From Pseudobowmanella zhangzhouensis (GTDB lineage Bacteria > Pseudomonadota > Gammaproteobacteria > Enterobacterales > Alteromonadaceae), in assembly GCF_042662685.1 (NCBI RefSeq), contig NZ_JBHSYO010000003.1:186001-250000 (forward strand): a DNA stretch of 64,000 bases. The letters run 5' to 3'. The notes below the pieces were generated by a model, which did no database searches, was not told where the DNA came from, and worked only from the letters and a program-made list of their open reading frames with translations. Within the stretch, counting starts at the first letter, position 1, and each line of letters opens with the position of its first letter. A program made the translations under genes and the position numbers. Shown piece after piece: positions 46,399 through 55,810 of the stretch.

Positions 46399-46446
46399 GT
46401 GCTGAACCTGAAACGCAATTTCCACCATCACCATCATCAAGCATAA
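46399..46446 (+). CDS. hisL: His operon leader peptide (five consecutive His codons)
   Basis: A 15-codon frame from a GTG reads MLNLKRNFHHHHHQA and stops, with five adjacent His codons (CAC CAT CAC CAT CAT). Enterobacterial HisL has seven His in a similar 16-residue peptide. It lies upstream of hisG and is followed by an attenuator hairpin, the arrangement used for ribosome-mediated attenuation when charged histidyl-tRNA is scarce. The start is uncertain: no good ribosome site precedes the GTG, and the frame remains open far upstream. Confidence 0.65.
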   Translation: MLNLKRNFHHHHHQA

Positions 46447-46536
46447 CCTTTCAGGTTCGTGCTGGAAGGTCTATGGATGCCTTTCAGCGGAACAGTGTTA
46501 CAGCTAAACCCCCGGAAGGCCTCCGGGGGTTTTTCG
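46404..46536 (+). promoter_or_regulatory. Transcription attenuator of the his operon
   Basis: The segment GAACCTGAAA (46404-46413), inside the leader peptide, pairs exactly with TTTCAGGTTC (46449-46458) just after its stop. GCTGGAAGG (46461-46469) pairs with CCTTTCAGC (46480-46488) with one G-U. A strong terminator follows: 11-bp stem AAACCCCCGGA / TCCGGGGGTTT (46506-46516, 46522-46532) and a T-run. Paired segments around the His codons plus a terminal hairpin fit classical his attenuation. The exact antiterminator partner of the terminator arm is not clear by eye. Confidence 0.75.
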
Positions 46537-46567
46537 TTTTAAGGCTGTAACAAATAAGGGCAAATCC

Positions 46568-47467
46568 ATGACAGATAAAAATCGACTTCGCATTGCGGTA
46601 CAAAAATCCGGACGTTTAAACGAAGGCAGCATGAAGCTGCTAAAAGCCATTGGCGTCAAACTCTCTATTCGCGACCGTCTGCTGATTGCCCACTCCACTA
46701 ACCTGCCTATCGACCTGTTGCAGGTACGCGATGACGATATCCCAGGGCTGGTCATGGATGGTGTGGTTGATCTGGGCTTTATCGGTGAGAACGAGCTCGA
46801 AGAAAAAGCACTGGAACGCGCGGCAGCTGGCAAAGCGTCCGACTATGACGTGCTAACCAAGCTGGATTTTGGTGACTGTCGCCTGTCTATCGCCGTACCA
46901 AAAGAAATGTCCTATGCCGGACCACAGGATTTGGCCGGCTGCAACGTCGCCACTACCTACCCTTACTTACTGGAGCGTTTCTTTAAACAGCAAGGCGTCA
47001 ATGCCACCGCACTGATGCTGACCGGTTCGGTGGAAGTGGCACCTCGCGCTGGCCTGGCCGAAGCCATTTGCGATCTGGTATCAACCGGCGCCACGTTGGA
47101 AGCCAACGGTCTGGTAGAAGTGCAGGAAATATTTCAATCCAAAGCCGTGCTGATTCAGCGCAAAGGCGACATGCCGGTGGCCAAACAGGCGCTGATCGAT
47201 AAGCTGATGCCGCGTATTGCCGGTGTGATGCAGGCCAAAGAGTCCAAATACATCATGCTGCATGCACCAAAAGATAAACTCACCGAAGTCACCGCTCTGT
47301 TGCCGGGTGCAGAAAATCCAACCCTGTTGCCGCTGGCCAATTGCGAAAATACCGTGGCGATGCATGTGGTGTGCACCGAGACTCTGTTCTGGGAAACCAT
47401 GGAAAAACTCAAAGCCCTGGGCTGCAGTTCTATCCTGGTCATGCCCATTGAGAAGATGATGGGGTAA
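46568..47467 (+). CDS. hisG: ATP phosphoribosyltransferase (long form)
   Basis: 299 residues, the long HisG form with the C-terminal histidine-binding regulatory domain, so HisZ is not needed. It catalyses the first step of histidine synthesis, joining ATP and [24 protein letters not shown] at the start, [20 protein letters not shown] (PRPP loop region) and [19 protein letters not shown] segments identify it. The C-terminal domain ends [14 protein letters not shown]. It is the first structural gene after the attenuator, with three bases to hisD. Confidence 0.97.
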   Translation: MTDKNRLRIAVQKSGRLNEGSMKLLKAIGVKLSIRDRLLIAHSTNLPIDLLQVRDDDIPGLVMDGVVDLGFIGENELEEKALERAAAGKASDYDVLTKLDFGDCRLSIAVPKEMSYAGPQDLAGCNVATTYPYLLERFFKQQGVNATALMLTGSVEVAPRAGLAEAICDLVSTGATLEANGLVEVQEIFQSKAVLIQRKGDMPVAKQALIDKLMPRIAGVMQAKESKYIMLHAPKDKLTEVTALLPGAENPTLLPLANCENTVAMHVVCTETLFWETMEKLKALGCSSILVMPIEKMMG

Positions 47468-47470
47468 AGC

Positions 47471-48763
47471 ATGTTACGCTGGAATTCCCTCACCGCTACA
47501 CAACAACAGGCCGCTCTGGCTCGTCCGGCGCTGGCCGAGGAACAGGCACTGCGTGATACGGTAGCTGGCATCTTACGCAACGTGGAGCAAAACGGTGATG
47601 TCACACTCAAAGCGCTGACAGCGCGTTTTGAAGGCGTCACGCTGGACTCACTGGCGCTGCCACAATCTGAACTGGACAGTGCCGAGGCAGAACTGCGCTC
47701 CGAGGTTAAACAGGCTATCGAACTGGCCTATGACAATATTCGCGCGTTTCACAGCGCGCAAATGCCACAGGATATCCGGGTTGAAACCCGCCCCGGCGTA
47801 GTGTGCGAATTAAAGCACGCACCGCTGGACGCGGTAGGACTGTATATTCCGGGCGGCACCGCGCCCCTGCCCTCCACCGTGCTGATGTTAGGTACCACAG
47901 CGCAGGTTGCCGGTTGTGCACGCAAAGTGTTGTGTACGCCAGTAGGCAACAACGGTCGTATCGCCGCGGAGATCCGCTACGCGGCCAAACTGTGTGGCAT
48001 CAGTGAAATTTACCTGGTCGGTGGCGCACAGGCCATCGCTGCCATGGCGTTTGGCACGGAATCTATCGCGAAAGTGGATAAAATTTTTGGCCCGGGCAAC
48101 AGCTATGTTACCGAAGCCAAACAACAGGTCAGCCAGCGCGCCGATGGTGCAGCCATTGATATGCCTGCCGGTCCGTCCGAAGTGCTGGTGCTGGCCGATA
48201 GTGGAGCCAATCCGGTGTTTGTCGCCGCTGACTTACTGTCTCAGGCGGAGCATGGCAGCGATTCACAGGCCATCTTAGTGTGTAACAGTGAAGCGCTGAT
48301 TGCTCAGGTAAAAGCCGAAGTCGACAAACAGTTAGCTACGCTGAGCCGCCGTGAGATCGCCGCCCAATCCATGGCCAACAGCCGTTATATTCTGACCGAC
48401 TCGCTGCAAGAGAGTATTGCCGTTTCTAATGCCTATGCACCGGAGCACCTTATTGTGCAGACCCGCGATGCCCGCAGTTTACTCGGTCAGCTAAAAAACG
48501 CCGGTTCGGTGTTCCTCGGCGCCTGGTCGCCGGAGTCGGCCGGCGATTATGCCAGCGGCACCAATCACGTATTACCTACTTATGGCTATGCCAAAAACTA
48601 TTCCAGCCTGGGATTAATGGATTTTATGCGCCGTTATACCGTGCAGGAACTGACTGAACAGGGTTTAAAAAATATTGGCCCGGCGATTATGGCGCTAGCC
48701 AACGCCGAGGGTCTTGATGCCCACCTGCAGGCCGTGGCGAAACGCATGGAGATGTTAAAGTGA
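47471..48763 (+). CDS. hisD: Histidinol dehydrogenase
   Basis: 430 residues, normal length. It performs the two final NAD-dependent oxidations from histidinol to histidine. Recognised by VGLYIPGGTAPLPSTVLML, IYLVGGAQAIAAMAFGTES, KIFGPGNSYVTEAKQQV, DMPAGPSEVLVLAD and the zinc/substrate region LLSQAEHGSDSQAIL; YAPEHLIV and the C-terminal GTNHVLPT complete the active site. The 3' end overlaps hisC by four bases. Confidence 0.97.
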   Translation: MLRWNSLTATQQQAALARPALAEEQALRDTVAGILRNVEQNGDVTLKALTARFEGVTLDSLALPQSELDSAEAELRSEVKQAIELAYDNIRAFHSAQMPQDIRVETRPGVVCELKHAPLDAVGLYIPGGTAPLPSTVLMLGTTAQVAGCARKVLCTPVGNNGRIAAEIRYAAKLCGISEIYLVGGAQAIAAMAFGTESIAKVDKIFGPGNSYVTEAKQQVSQRADGAAIDMPAGPSEVLVLADSGANPVFVAADLLSQAEHGSDSQAILVCNSEALIAQVKAEVDKQLATLSRREIAAQSMANSRYILTDSLQESIAVSNAYAPEHLIVQTRDARSLLGQLKNAGSVFLGAWSPESAGDYASGTNHVLPTYGYAKNYSSLGLMDFMRRYTVQELTEQGLKNIGPAIMALANAEGLDAHLQAVAKRMEMLK

Positions 48764-49839
48764 GCCAACTCGTAAAAAATTTACTGTGCAGCTATGTCAA
48801 AGCGCTGCAACCTTACCAGTCTGCACGCCGCCTCTATTCAGGCGGACAGGACTGGCTGAACGCCAACGAATCTCCGTTTGCCAATGACTATCAACTGGAC
48901 AGCAGCAAACTCAATCGTTACCCCAGCTGTCAGCCATCTAGCGTGATTAACGCTTATGCCAGTTACGCCGGCGTGAAACCGGAAGAGACACTGGTAAGCC
49001 GTGGCGCCGACGAAGGCATTGAACTACTGGTGCGCGCCTTCTGTGAACCCGGCAAAGACAGCGTACTGATTTGCCCGCCTACTTACGGTATGTACGCCAT
49101 CAGCGCGCAGACCTTCAATGTTGGGGTTGAACAAGTAGCGTTAAACGACGATTTCAGTCTGAATACCGATGCGATGTGTGCCCTGGTCGGCAAGGTCAAA
49201 GTGGTATTTATTTGCTCGCCAAATAACCCCACCGGCACCGATGTGCCCGCCGCGCAAATTGAAAAGGTACTCAATGCCTTTGCGGATAGCGCTATTGTAG
49301 TAGTGGATGAGGCCTATATTGAGTTTTCATCCGCCCAAAGCTGGGCGAGTAAACTGGCGCAGTATCCTAATCTGGTGGTGTTGCGCACCCTGTCCAAAGC
49401 GTTCGCACTGGCCGGGATCCGCTGTGGCTTTACGTTAGCGTCGGCAGAAATTATTCAGGCGCTGCTAAAGGTCATTGCACCCTATCCATTGCCAGAGCCG
49501 GTGGCGCAAATTGCAGCGCAGGCACTGACCGATGAAAGCATCCTGCACATCAAGCAGCAGATTGCGATTCTGGATCAGCAAAAAGGCAAATTACTCTACA
49601 ACCTGCTGGAGATGCCACAGTTTGAACAAGTTGGTGACAGTGCCGCTAACTTTATTTTGCTACGTGCAGCGCAGCGCGAGGGCCTGATGAACTATTTAGT
49701 CAGTCAGGGCATTCTAATCCGCGATCAGTCCAAGCAACTGAATTTACAAGACTGTTTACGAATTACCGTTGGCAGTGACGAACAAAACCAACGCTTACTG
49801 GAAGCCATCCAGCGTTTTTATCAGAGTGAACAAGCATGA
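48760..49839 (+). CDS. hisC: Histidinol-phosphate aminotransferase
   Basis: 359 residues, a class I/II PLP-dependent aminotransferase that converts imidazole-acetol phosphate to histidinol phosphate. [49 protein letters not shown] and the PLP-lysine segment [17 protein letters not shown] are HisC hallmarks. It starts with a GTG that overlaps the hisD stop (GTGA). Its own stop overlaps hisB by four bases. Confidence 0.96.
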   Translation: MSQLVKNLLCSYVKALQPYQSARRLYSGGQDWLNANESPFANDYQLDSSKLNRYPSCQPSSVINAYASYAGVKPEETLVSRGADEGIELLVRAFCEPGKDSVLICPPTYGMYAISAQTFNVGVEQVALNDDFSLNTDAMCALVGKVKVVFICSPNNPTGTDVPAAQIEKVLNAFADSAIVVVDEAYIEFSSAQSWASKLAQYPNLVVLRTLSKAFALAGIRCGFTLASAEIIQALLKVIAPYPLPEPVAQIAAQALTDESILHIKQQIAILDQQKGKLLYNLLEMPQFEQVGDSAANFILLRAAQREGLMNYLVSQGILIRDQSKQLNLQDCLRITVGSDEQNQRLLEAIQRFYQSEQA

Positions 49840-50906
49840 GCCAACAAGCCATTTTATTTATTGACCGTGATGGAACCCTGGTAGAGGAGCCGCCGGTAGA
49901 CAAACAACTGGATAGCTTAGAAAAGCTGGTGTTTGAACCTATGGTGCTGCCGGTGCTGACCCGTCTGCAACAGGCTGGCTACCGACTGGTTATGGTATCT
50001 AATCAGGATGGACTGGGCACCGACAGCTTCCCACAAGCGGATTTTGACCTGCCCCACGATAAAATGATGCAGGTGTTCGAGTCTCAGGGCGTGCGCTTTG
50101 ACGATGTGTTGATTTGTCCGCATTTCGACAGCGATAACTGCAGTTGCCGCAAGCCGAAACTGGGTCTGGTGAAAGATTACCTGCAACAGGGCAAAGTGGA
50201 TTTCACTAATTCTTTTGTGATTGGCGACCGCCAGACAGATATCCAACTGGCAGAAAACATGGGCATTGTCGGCATTCGCTACGATCGTGAGCAAAACAAC
50301 TGGCTGGCCATTGAGAAACAGCTGCTGGGTAAAAACCGTATCGCCGAGGTGCACCGCAAAACGTCAGAAACCGATATTCGCGTGCGGGTCGATCTGGATG
50401 ACAGCAGTAAGTCCACCATTCATACCGGTATCGGTTTTTTCGATCACATGTTGGATCAAATCGCCACCCACGGCGGGATTAACCTGCAAATTGCGGTCAG
50501 CGGTGATCTGCATATTGATGAACACCATAGCGTTGAAGATACCGCGCTGGCACTGGGCGACGCGCTGCGTAAAGCCTTGGGTAACAAGCGTGGTATCGGT
50601 CGCTTTGGCTTTGCTCTGCCGATGGATGAATGCCGTGCCGAATGCGTGCTGGATATCAGCGCCCGCCCGTGGATGAAATTTGACGCCGACTTTACCCAGG
50701 AAAAAGTGGGAGAAATGTCGGTGCAGATGGTACCGCATTTCTTTCGTTCACTGGCCGACAGCATGGGCATTTCCCTGCACCTGTCCACCACCGAGGGCAA
50801 TGCACACCATCAGGTAGAAAGCCTGTTTAAAGTATTCGGCCGCGCGCTGCGCCAGGCTGTCAGCAAACAAGGTAATGATCTGCCTTCATCAAAAGGGGCA
50901 TTGTGA
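49836..50906 (+). CDS. hisB: Bifunctional histidinol-phosphatase / imidazoleglycerol-phosphate dehydratase
   Basis: 356 residues, two domains as in enterobacteria. The N-terminal HAD phosphatase (about 1-165) has the nucleophile motif [10 protein letters not shown] and a zinc loop [15 protein letters not shown]. The C-terminal dehydratase (about 168-356) has [39 protein letters not shown], then [16 protein letters not shown] and [20 protein letters not shown], which carry the metal-binding histidines. It catalyses the seventh and ninth pathway steps. It is coupled by four-base overlaps to hisC and hisH. Confidence 0.97.
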   Translation: MSQQAILFIDRDGTLVEEPPVDKQLDSLEKLVFEPMVLPVLTRLQQAGYRLVMVSNQDGLGTDSFPQADFDLPHDKMMQVFESQGVRFDDVLICPHFDSDNCSCRKPKLGLVKDYLQQGKVDFTNSFVIGDRQTDIQLAENMGIVGIRYDREQNNWLAIEKQLLGKNRIAEVHRKTSETDIRVRVDLDDSSKSTIHTGIGFFDHMLDQIATHGGINLQIAVSGDLHIDEHHSVEDTALALGDALRKALGNKRGIGRFGFALPMDECRAECVLDISARPWMKFDADFTQEKVGEMSVQMVPHFFRSLADSMGISLHLSTTEGNAHHQVESLFKVFGRALRQAVSKQGNDLPSSKGAL

Positions 50907-51496
50907 TGGAACTGGTGATCGTCAACACCGGTTGCGCCAATATTGCCTCGGTACGCTTTGCCATCGAGAGACTGGGATATGCCGTGCAGGTCAGTGATGA
51001 TGCCGCGGTAATCAAAGATGCGGATAAAGTCTTTCTGCCCGGCGTAGGCTCTGCTGGCGCAGCCATGAGCCAAATTCAAGCCAAAGGCTTAGACAAAATC
51101 CTGCCATTCCTGACTCAGCCGGTGCTGGGTATTTGCCTTGGCATGCAATTGCAAACGGCTTTTTCCGAAGAGGGCGATGTGCCATGCCTCGGCATGATCC
51201 CAACCCGCGTCAACAAACTTCAGGTAGGTAACCTGCGACTGCCGCATATGGGTTGGAACCAGATCCGCGTGACGCAAAATCACGCGTTGTTCGATGGCAT
51301 CGCCAATGACAGTTATTTCTACTTCGTACATGGCTTTGCTGCCCCCGTCTCCGACGTCACGCTGGCGTCCTGCGACTATGGCCAGGCCTTCTCTGCCAGT
51401 ATCGGCAAAGACAATTTTATGGGCGTGCAATTCCACCCGGAACGTTCCGGCACCAATGGTGCGCGCCTGTTGCGCAATTTTATAGAGCAGTGCTAA
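50903..51496 (+). CDS. hisH: Imidazole glycerol phosphate synthase, glutaminase subunit
   Basis: 197 residues, a class I glutamine amidotransferase. The nucleophile Cys lies in [10 protein letters not shown], and the His/Glu partners in [18 protein letters not shown] near the C-terminus. HisH supplies ammonia from glutamine to HisF through a shared channel. The N-terminal [20 protein letters not shown] is typical. It overlaps hisB by four bases; the stop falls just before the likely hisA start. Confidence 0.96.
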   Translation: MMELVIVNTGCANIASVRFAIERLGYAVQVSDDAAVIKDADKVFLPGVGSAGAAMSQIQAKGLDKILPFLTQPVLGICLGMQLQTAFSEEGDVPCLGMIPTRVNKLQVGNLRLPHMGWNQIRVTQNHALFDGIANDSYFYFVHGFAAPVSDVTLASCDYGQAFSASIGKDNFMGVQFHPERSGTNGARLLRNFIEQC

Positions 51497-51498
51497 TT

Positions 51499-52236
51499 AT
51501 GATGCTTCCTGCAATTGACCTTATTGATGGCAAAGTCGTGCGCCTGTATCAGGGTGACTATGGCCAGAAAACCGAGTATCAGCTCGACCCCATCGACGTT
51601 GTGCACAGTTACGCCGATCAAGGCGCCGACTGGTTACATATTGTTGATTTAACCGGTGCCAAAGACCCGGCCAAACGTCAGCTTGGCTTAATCAAACAAA
51701 TGGTTGCTACCGGCCGTATGCAGTTTCAGGCCGGCGGTGGCATTCGCAGCGAACAGGATGTTGTGGATTTTCTCGACGCGGGCGTCAGCCGTGTGGTGAT
51801 TGGCTCTGTGGCAGTCAGCCAACCAGATACCGTGCAACAGTGGATGCACACCTATGGTGCGGAAAAAATCGTGCTGGCACTGGATGTAAATATCGATGCC
51901 AACGGCAATAAGCATATCGCCACCCACGGCTGGCAAACGGACAGCGGTGTGGCATTAGAACCGCTACTGGAGAGCTATCTGGCTGCGGGCGCCAAATACG
52001 TGCTGTGCACCGATATCAGCCGCGATGGCACCCTGCAAGGTGCCAATGAAGCTCTGTACCGCGATATGACCAAGCAATTTCCTACTGTGGCCTGGCAGGC
52101 ATCTGGCGGCATTGGCTCACTGGCCGATATCGCGCGCCTCAAACCCAGCGGGGTTGACCGGGTCATTCTCGGTCGCGCCCTGCTGGAAGGTAAATTCACC
52201 CTGAAGGAGGCAATCCAATGCTGGCAAGACGCATAA
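51499..52236 (+). CDS. hisA: ProFAR isomerase (HisA)
   Basis: 245 residues from the ATG at 51499. The frame is open to a GTG at 51490, which would overlap hisH, but family members start with two or three residues before PAIDLIDG. It is a TIM-barrel isomerase of the fourth pathway step. The catalytic Asp is in [11 protein letters not shown], phosphate-binding segments are FQAGGGIRS and [11 protein letters not shown], and the second catalytic Asp lies in [15 protein letters not shown]. Its 3' end overlaps hisF by 19 bases and contains the hisF ribosome site. Confidence 0.96.
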   Translation: MMLPAIDLIDGKVVRLYQGDYGQKTEYQLDPIDVVHSYADQGADWLHIVDLTGAKDPAKRQLGLIKQMVATGRMQFQAGGGIRSEQDVVDFLDAGVSRVVIGSVAVSQPDTVQQWMHTYGAEKIVLALDVNIDANGNKHIATHGWQTDSGVALEPLLESYLAAGAKYVLCTDISRDGTLQGANEALYRDMTKQFPTVAWQASGGIGSLADIARLKPSGVDRVILGRALLEGKFTLKEAIQCWQDA

Positions 52237-52997
52237 TTCCGTGCCTCGATGTACGCGATGGCAAAGTGGTCAAAGGGGTTAAGTTCCGTAATCACGAAAT
52301 CATTGGTGATATCGTTCCCTTGGCAGAACATTACGCCAGTATCGGTGCTGACGAACTGGTGTTTTACGATATTACCGCCTCCAGCGATGACCGCGTAGTA
52401 GATAAAAGCTGGGTTAATCGTATTGCCGAGGTTATCGATATCCCGTTTTGTGTGGCTGGCGGAATTAAATCCGTGGAAGATGCCGGACGCATTCTGGAAA
52501 TGGGAGCCGACAAAGTGTCGGTTAACTCCCCGGCTTTATCCGATCCCAGCCTGATAACCCGCCTGCACGACACCTTCGGTCAGCAATGTGTGGTGGTCGG
52601 TATCGACAGTTTTTTTGATGAAAACAGCGGTACTTATCAGGTTCATCAGTTTACCGGCGACGAAGCCCGCACTCAGAAAACACGCTGGCAAACCGCCGAT
52701 TGGGTCAAAGAAGTGCAACAGCGCGGCGCCGGCGAGATCGTGCTTAACTGCATGAATCAGGACGGCGTACGTCAGGGTTATGATATCGCCCAGTTGTCCG
52801 CCATCCGCCAAAGTTGCAAGGTGCCGTTGATTGCCTCTGGTGGCGCCGGTGCCATTGAACACTTTATTGATGTATTTCAGCAAGCCGACGTAGACGGCGC
52901 GCTGGCCGCATCCGTCTTTCACAAAGCCATAATTAACATGGATGAACTAAAAGCCGCGCTGCATAAGGCCGGAATCGCGATTCGGAGTGGAGCATGA
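52218..52997 (+). CDS. hisF: Imidazole glycerol phosphate synthase, cyclase subunit
   Basis: 259 residues, TIM barrel. [20 protein letters not shown] contains the catalytic Asp11-equivalent, and [14 protein letters not shown] [14 protein letters not shown] the second catalytic Asp. [13 protein letters not shown] and [12 protein letters not shown] are phosphate-binding loops. With HisH it forms IGP and AICAR. A very strong ribosome site (AAGGAGG) lies 7 bases before the start, within the hisA 3' end. The stop overlaps hisI (ATGA). Confidence 0.97.
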   Translation: MLARRIIPCLDVRDGKVVKGVKFRNHEIIGDIVPLAEHYASIGADELVFYDITASSDDRVVDKSWVNRIAEVIDIPFCVAGGIKSVEDAGRILEMGADKVSVNSPALSDPSLITRLHDTFGQQCVVVGIDSFFDENSGTYQVHQFTGDEARTQKTRWQTADWVKEVQQRGAGEIVLNCMNQDGVRQGYDIAQLSAIRQSCKVPLIASGGAGAIEHFIDVFQQADVDGALAASVFHKAIINMDELKAALHKAGIAIRSGA

Positions 52998-53614
52998 AAC
53001 TAACCCTGGAAACCCTCGAACAACTGGCCTGGGATAAAATGGACGGATTACTGCCGGCCATCGTGCAACACGCGCAAACCGGTACGGTGCAAATGCAGGG
53101 CTACATGAACCGCGAGGCACTGGCGCACACCCTGCAAAGCGGCCATGTGACCTTTTTCAGCCGCAGCAAACAACGTTTATGGACTAAAGGTGAAAGTTCG
53201 GGCCACGTATTACAGTTAGCTGATATCAGTGCCGATTGCGATAACGACGCAATCTTGGTGCTGGCCATCCCCCATGGACCAACCTGCCATAAAGGCACAC
53301 CAACCTGTTGGGCAGAGGCCGCCACCCCGTCGGTCAGTTTTATTGCCGAACTGGAACAAGTGATTGCCTCGCGTAAAGGCGCAGATCCAAACTCCAGTTA
53401 CACTGCCAGCCTGTATGCCAAAGGCATTAAGCGCATCGCACAGAAAGTCGGTGAGGAAGGCGTGGAAACCGCGTTAGCAGCTACCGTACAGGATCTGGAA
53501 GAGCTGAAAAACGAGTCCGCGGATTTGCTATACCATCTACTGGTGCTGCTGCAAGCCAGCAACCTGTCGCTGGATGATGTGGTAGGTGTACTCAAAGCTC
53601 GCCACGGCAAATAA
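52994..53614 (+). CDS. hisI: Bifunctional phosphoribosyl-AMP cyclohydrolase / phosphoribosyl-ATP pyrophosphatase
   Basis: 206 residues, fusion of both activities (hisIE). The cyclohydrolase half (about 1-112) has [34 protein letters not shown] and the metal-binding [11 protein letters not shown]...[12 protein letters not shown]. The pyrophosphatase half (about 120-206) has [20 protein letters not shown] and EGVETALAA, with acidic metal ligands. It catalyses the second and third steps of the pathway. It is the last gene of the operon and is followed by a terminator. Confidence 0.96.
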   Translation: MKLTLETLEQLAWDKMDGLLPAIVQHAQTGTVQMQGYMNREALAHTLQSGHVTFFSRSKQRLWTKGESSGHVLQLADISADCDNDAILVLAIPHGPTCHKGTPTCWAEAATPSVSFIAELEQVIASRKGADPNSSYTASLYAKGIKRIAQKVGEEGVETALAATVQDLEELKNESADLLYHLLVLLQASNLSLDDVVGVLKARHGK

Positions 53615-53620
53615 GATAAT

Positions 53621-53645
53621 AAGGGGCGAAACGCCCCTTTTATTT
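53621..53645. terminator. Bidirectional terminator at the end of the his operon
   Basis: The 8-bp stem AAGGGGCG / CGCCCCTT with loop AAA is followed by TTATTTTG. It serves hisI on the plus strand and perhaps the convergent double solute-binding-protein gene, whose stop lies within it. Confidence 0.88.
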
Positions 53646-55709
53646 TGTTCGTTCGAAATAACCGGCATCCAGCATGATTTTTTCTACCTGTCGCTGGGCC
53701 CGTTTAAGCGCCTCGTCTGCACTGATATCGCCCCGCACGGCACTGGCAATCAACAAACCCACCTGCTGACCAATAGCCGGAAACTCTGGAATCGGCACAT
53801 ATTGCATCCCCACGGTGGGGGCCGGCCGGCCGGCATGGGGCAGATCATTTTCCAATTGCTTGAGAACAAATTGGGCGTAATCCTGTGCCACGCCAAAATT
53901 CAATTCGTAAGATGAATAGCGTGCCCCAATCGGGGTCGGATTTTTTGCCAGCAAACGTTTGTTCACGTCAGCCGAGCCTAACCAGGCCGCCAATTGTTGC
54001 GCATAAGGTTTATTCCGACTGCTGGTCGGAATCGCCAGATTCCAGCCCCAATACCAGCGCGAACCAATATGGGTGCGTTGGGTTGGGTGACTGACATAAC
54101 CAATGCGTTCCGGATGGCTATATTCCGCCGGGTCAAATAACCGACTGGCCGCACTGGTCGCATCCACGACCATGACCAGCTTACCAGCGACAAATAAGTC
54201 CAGATTTTCACGCCAGCCATAGTTTTCCGGATCCGGCGGCCCATAACGCTGCAGCATCTGAATATAGTATTCCAGTGCATCGAGCCAGGGGGCGGTGTTA
54301 AGCAACGGATGGTAATCATCGTCGAACCATTTGCCGCCAAAGCTATGTACCAAAGTGGTAAAAAACGCCATATTCTGGCCCCAACCGGGTTTGGCGCGAA
54401 ATCCCACCGCATAGCGCTGCCCGTCACGGTCAATAATTTGCGCAGCCAGACGCTGAATATCCGCATAACTGGGGTTGTCCGGCATGGTCAGTCCCAACGC
54501 GGCAAAAATATCTTTACGATAAAACGTAATGGAAGTTTCGCTTTGCAGTGGTAAGGCAACGATTTCGTTATCTTTCAATAAATTATCACGTACTACAGGC
54601 AACACATCGGCAAATTCCGGGGTGTTGGTATCGATATCGATGGGCACCAGCCAGTGATTCTTTGCCCAGGTTTGCGCTTCATAATCCCCCACCATAATCA
54701 CGTCAAACTGGCCGTCATCCACGGCTAAATCGGACATCAGCCTAGTACGTAAAATATTCTCCTCCATTACCCGCCAGGTCAGTTTGATATGCGGATGGGC
54801 CGCTTCAAATTCGTCGGTCAGTTGCTGCATTTGCTCAGCCAGATAAATATCGACTGCCCCGATGACTATCTCTGTTTTGTTGCCATCCGCCAGTTGGCGC
54901 TGAAAAAAGCCATGTTTATTCAGAATCCCACGTAACTGATTCGACTCAGCCAATAAATCCAATCCCTGCTCAAACCATGCCAGCGCTTGCTCGCTGTATG
55001 ACAACGAAGGATTAAAGGCCAGATGATAGCCATTGGTTTGCTCACTGATCGGTAAAAAATCCAGTTGGCCAATTAAATCCGGGCGCTGGGTTACCATCAA
55101 ATCCGCTGCCGTGTATTTGTCCATTAAGGCCAGATCAACCCGATCCAGTGCCAGCATGCCTAACTGTTGAAATTCTTCTGCAACAAATACCGGCACCACG
55201 TTGAGCTTTTTTAATTCCGAAGGTATCGATAAGGTACCGCGCAGCGCAGACAGCCGAACAGGCTGAGCGCCGGGTAAGGAAAGTGTCTGCACATCCAGCA
55301 CAGTAGATTTTTTCTTTAGTAATACCTGTTGTGCGCCCGGCAGCACGGAAGAATAGCGGTATTGCGTCGCCAAGTTATCAAACTCGCCAGACGAAGCCCG
55401 CTCGCTGGACTGCTGCAGAATACGAATAGGTGCAATGGCATCCACCTGACCCGTTTCCAGCAATACCCTGGCCCTGGCCATGGGGTAAAATTCGATTTCT
55501 GCCCTTACCCCCACCTGCGCATAGGCGGCGGTGATCAATTCATTGACCATGCCCCTGTCCGGCAGTTGCTGTCCGGCATAGGGTTCGCGCTCGATGCTGG
55601 CAACTCTGACCACTTTTTCTGATGGCGGCATTGCATTGACCGAACATGAAATCGCTATACTTAACAGCCAAACGCAGTGCACCAGGCGAGTGAAAAACAG
55701 CAACGTCAT
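53640..55709 (-). CDS. Fused double solute-binding protein (type-3-like plus MalE-like)
   Basis: 689 residues with a signal peptide (MTLLFFTRLVHCVWLLSIAI to NAMPPS), so it is exported. Residues about 33-265 resemble an amino-acid-type periplasmic binding protein (VVRVASIEREPYAGQQLPDR, EIEFYPMARARVLLETGQVD, QVDAIAPI). Residues about 275-689 resemble a sugar-type family 1 binding protein (IVIGAVDIYLAEQMQQLTDE, FEAAHPHIKLTWRVMEENIL, FDVIMVGDYEAQTW, ADIQRLAAQIIDRDG). ABC importers normally use one such domain per chain, and no permease or ATPase gene is nearby. It may be a scavenging or sensing protein; the adjacent diguanylate cyclase gene is on the same strand. Ligands unknown. Confidence 0.8.
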   Translation of the reverse strand: MTLLFFTRLVHCVWLLSIAISCSVNAMPPSEKVVRVASIEREPYAGQQLPDRGMVNELITAAYAQVGVRAEIEFYPMARARVLLETGQVDAIAPIRILQQSSERASSGEFDNLATQYRYSSVLPGAQQVLLKKKSTVLDVQTLSLPGAQPVRLSALRGTLSIPSELKKLNVVPVFVAEEFQQLGMLALDRVDLALMDKYTAADLMVTQRPDLIGQLDFLPISEQTNGYHLAFNPSLSYSEQALAWFEQGLDLLAESNQLRGILNKHGFFQRQLADGNKTEIVIGAVDIYLAEQMQQLTDEFEAAHPHIKLTWRVMEENILRTRLMSDLAVDDGQFDVIMVGDYEAQTWAKNHWLVPIDIDTNTPEFADVLPVVRDNLLKDNEIVALPLQSETSITFYRKDIFAALGLTMPDNPSYADIQRLAAQIIDRDGQRYAVGFRAKPGWGQNMAFFTTLVHSFGGKWFDDDYHPLLNTAPWLDALEYYIQMLQRYGPPDPENYGWRENLDLFVAGKLVMVVDATSAASRLFDPAEYSHPERIGYVSHPTQRTHIGSRWYWGWNLAIPTSSRNKPYAQQLAAWLGSADVNKRLLAKNPTPIGARYSSYELNFGVAQDYAQFVLKQLENDLPHAGRPAPTVGMQYVPIPEFPAIGQQVGLLIASAVRGDISADEALKRAQRQVEKIMLDAGYFERTK

Positions 55710-55810
55710 ACCTCACTTAATTGTTCAAATTTGGCCAAGTATAGCGCTTTATGCAACGGACGCAGGAGACGGTGTGAAATGTTCTAAGCGCTGCAACAGG
55801 GGTTATTGGT

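Noticed and set aside
55788..55800. AAGCGCT near the diguanylate cyclase gene as a seventh LacI operator
   Set aside because: Only half of the palindrome is present and it lies after the 3' end of the gene, not in a promoter.
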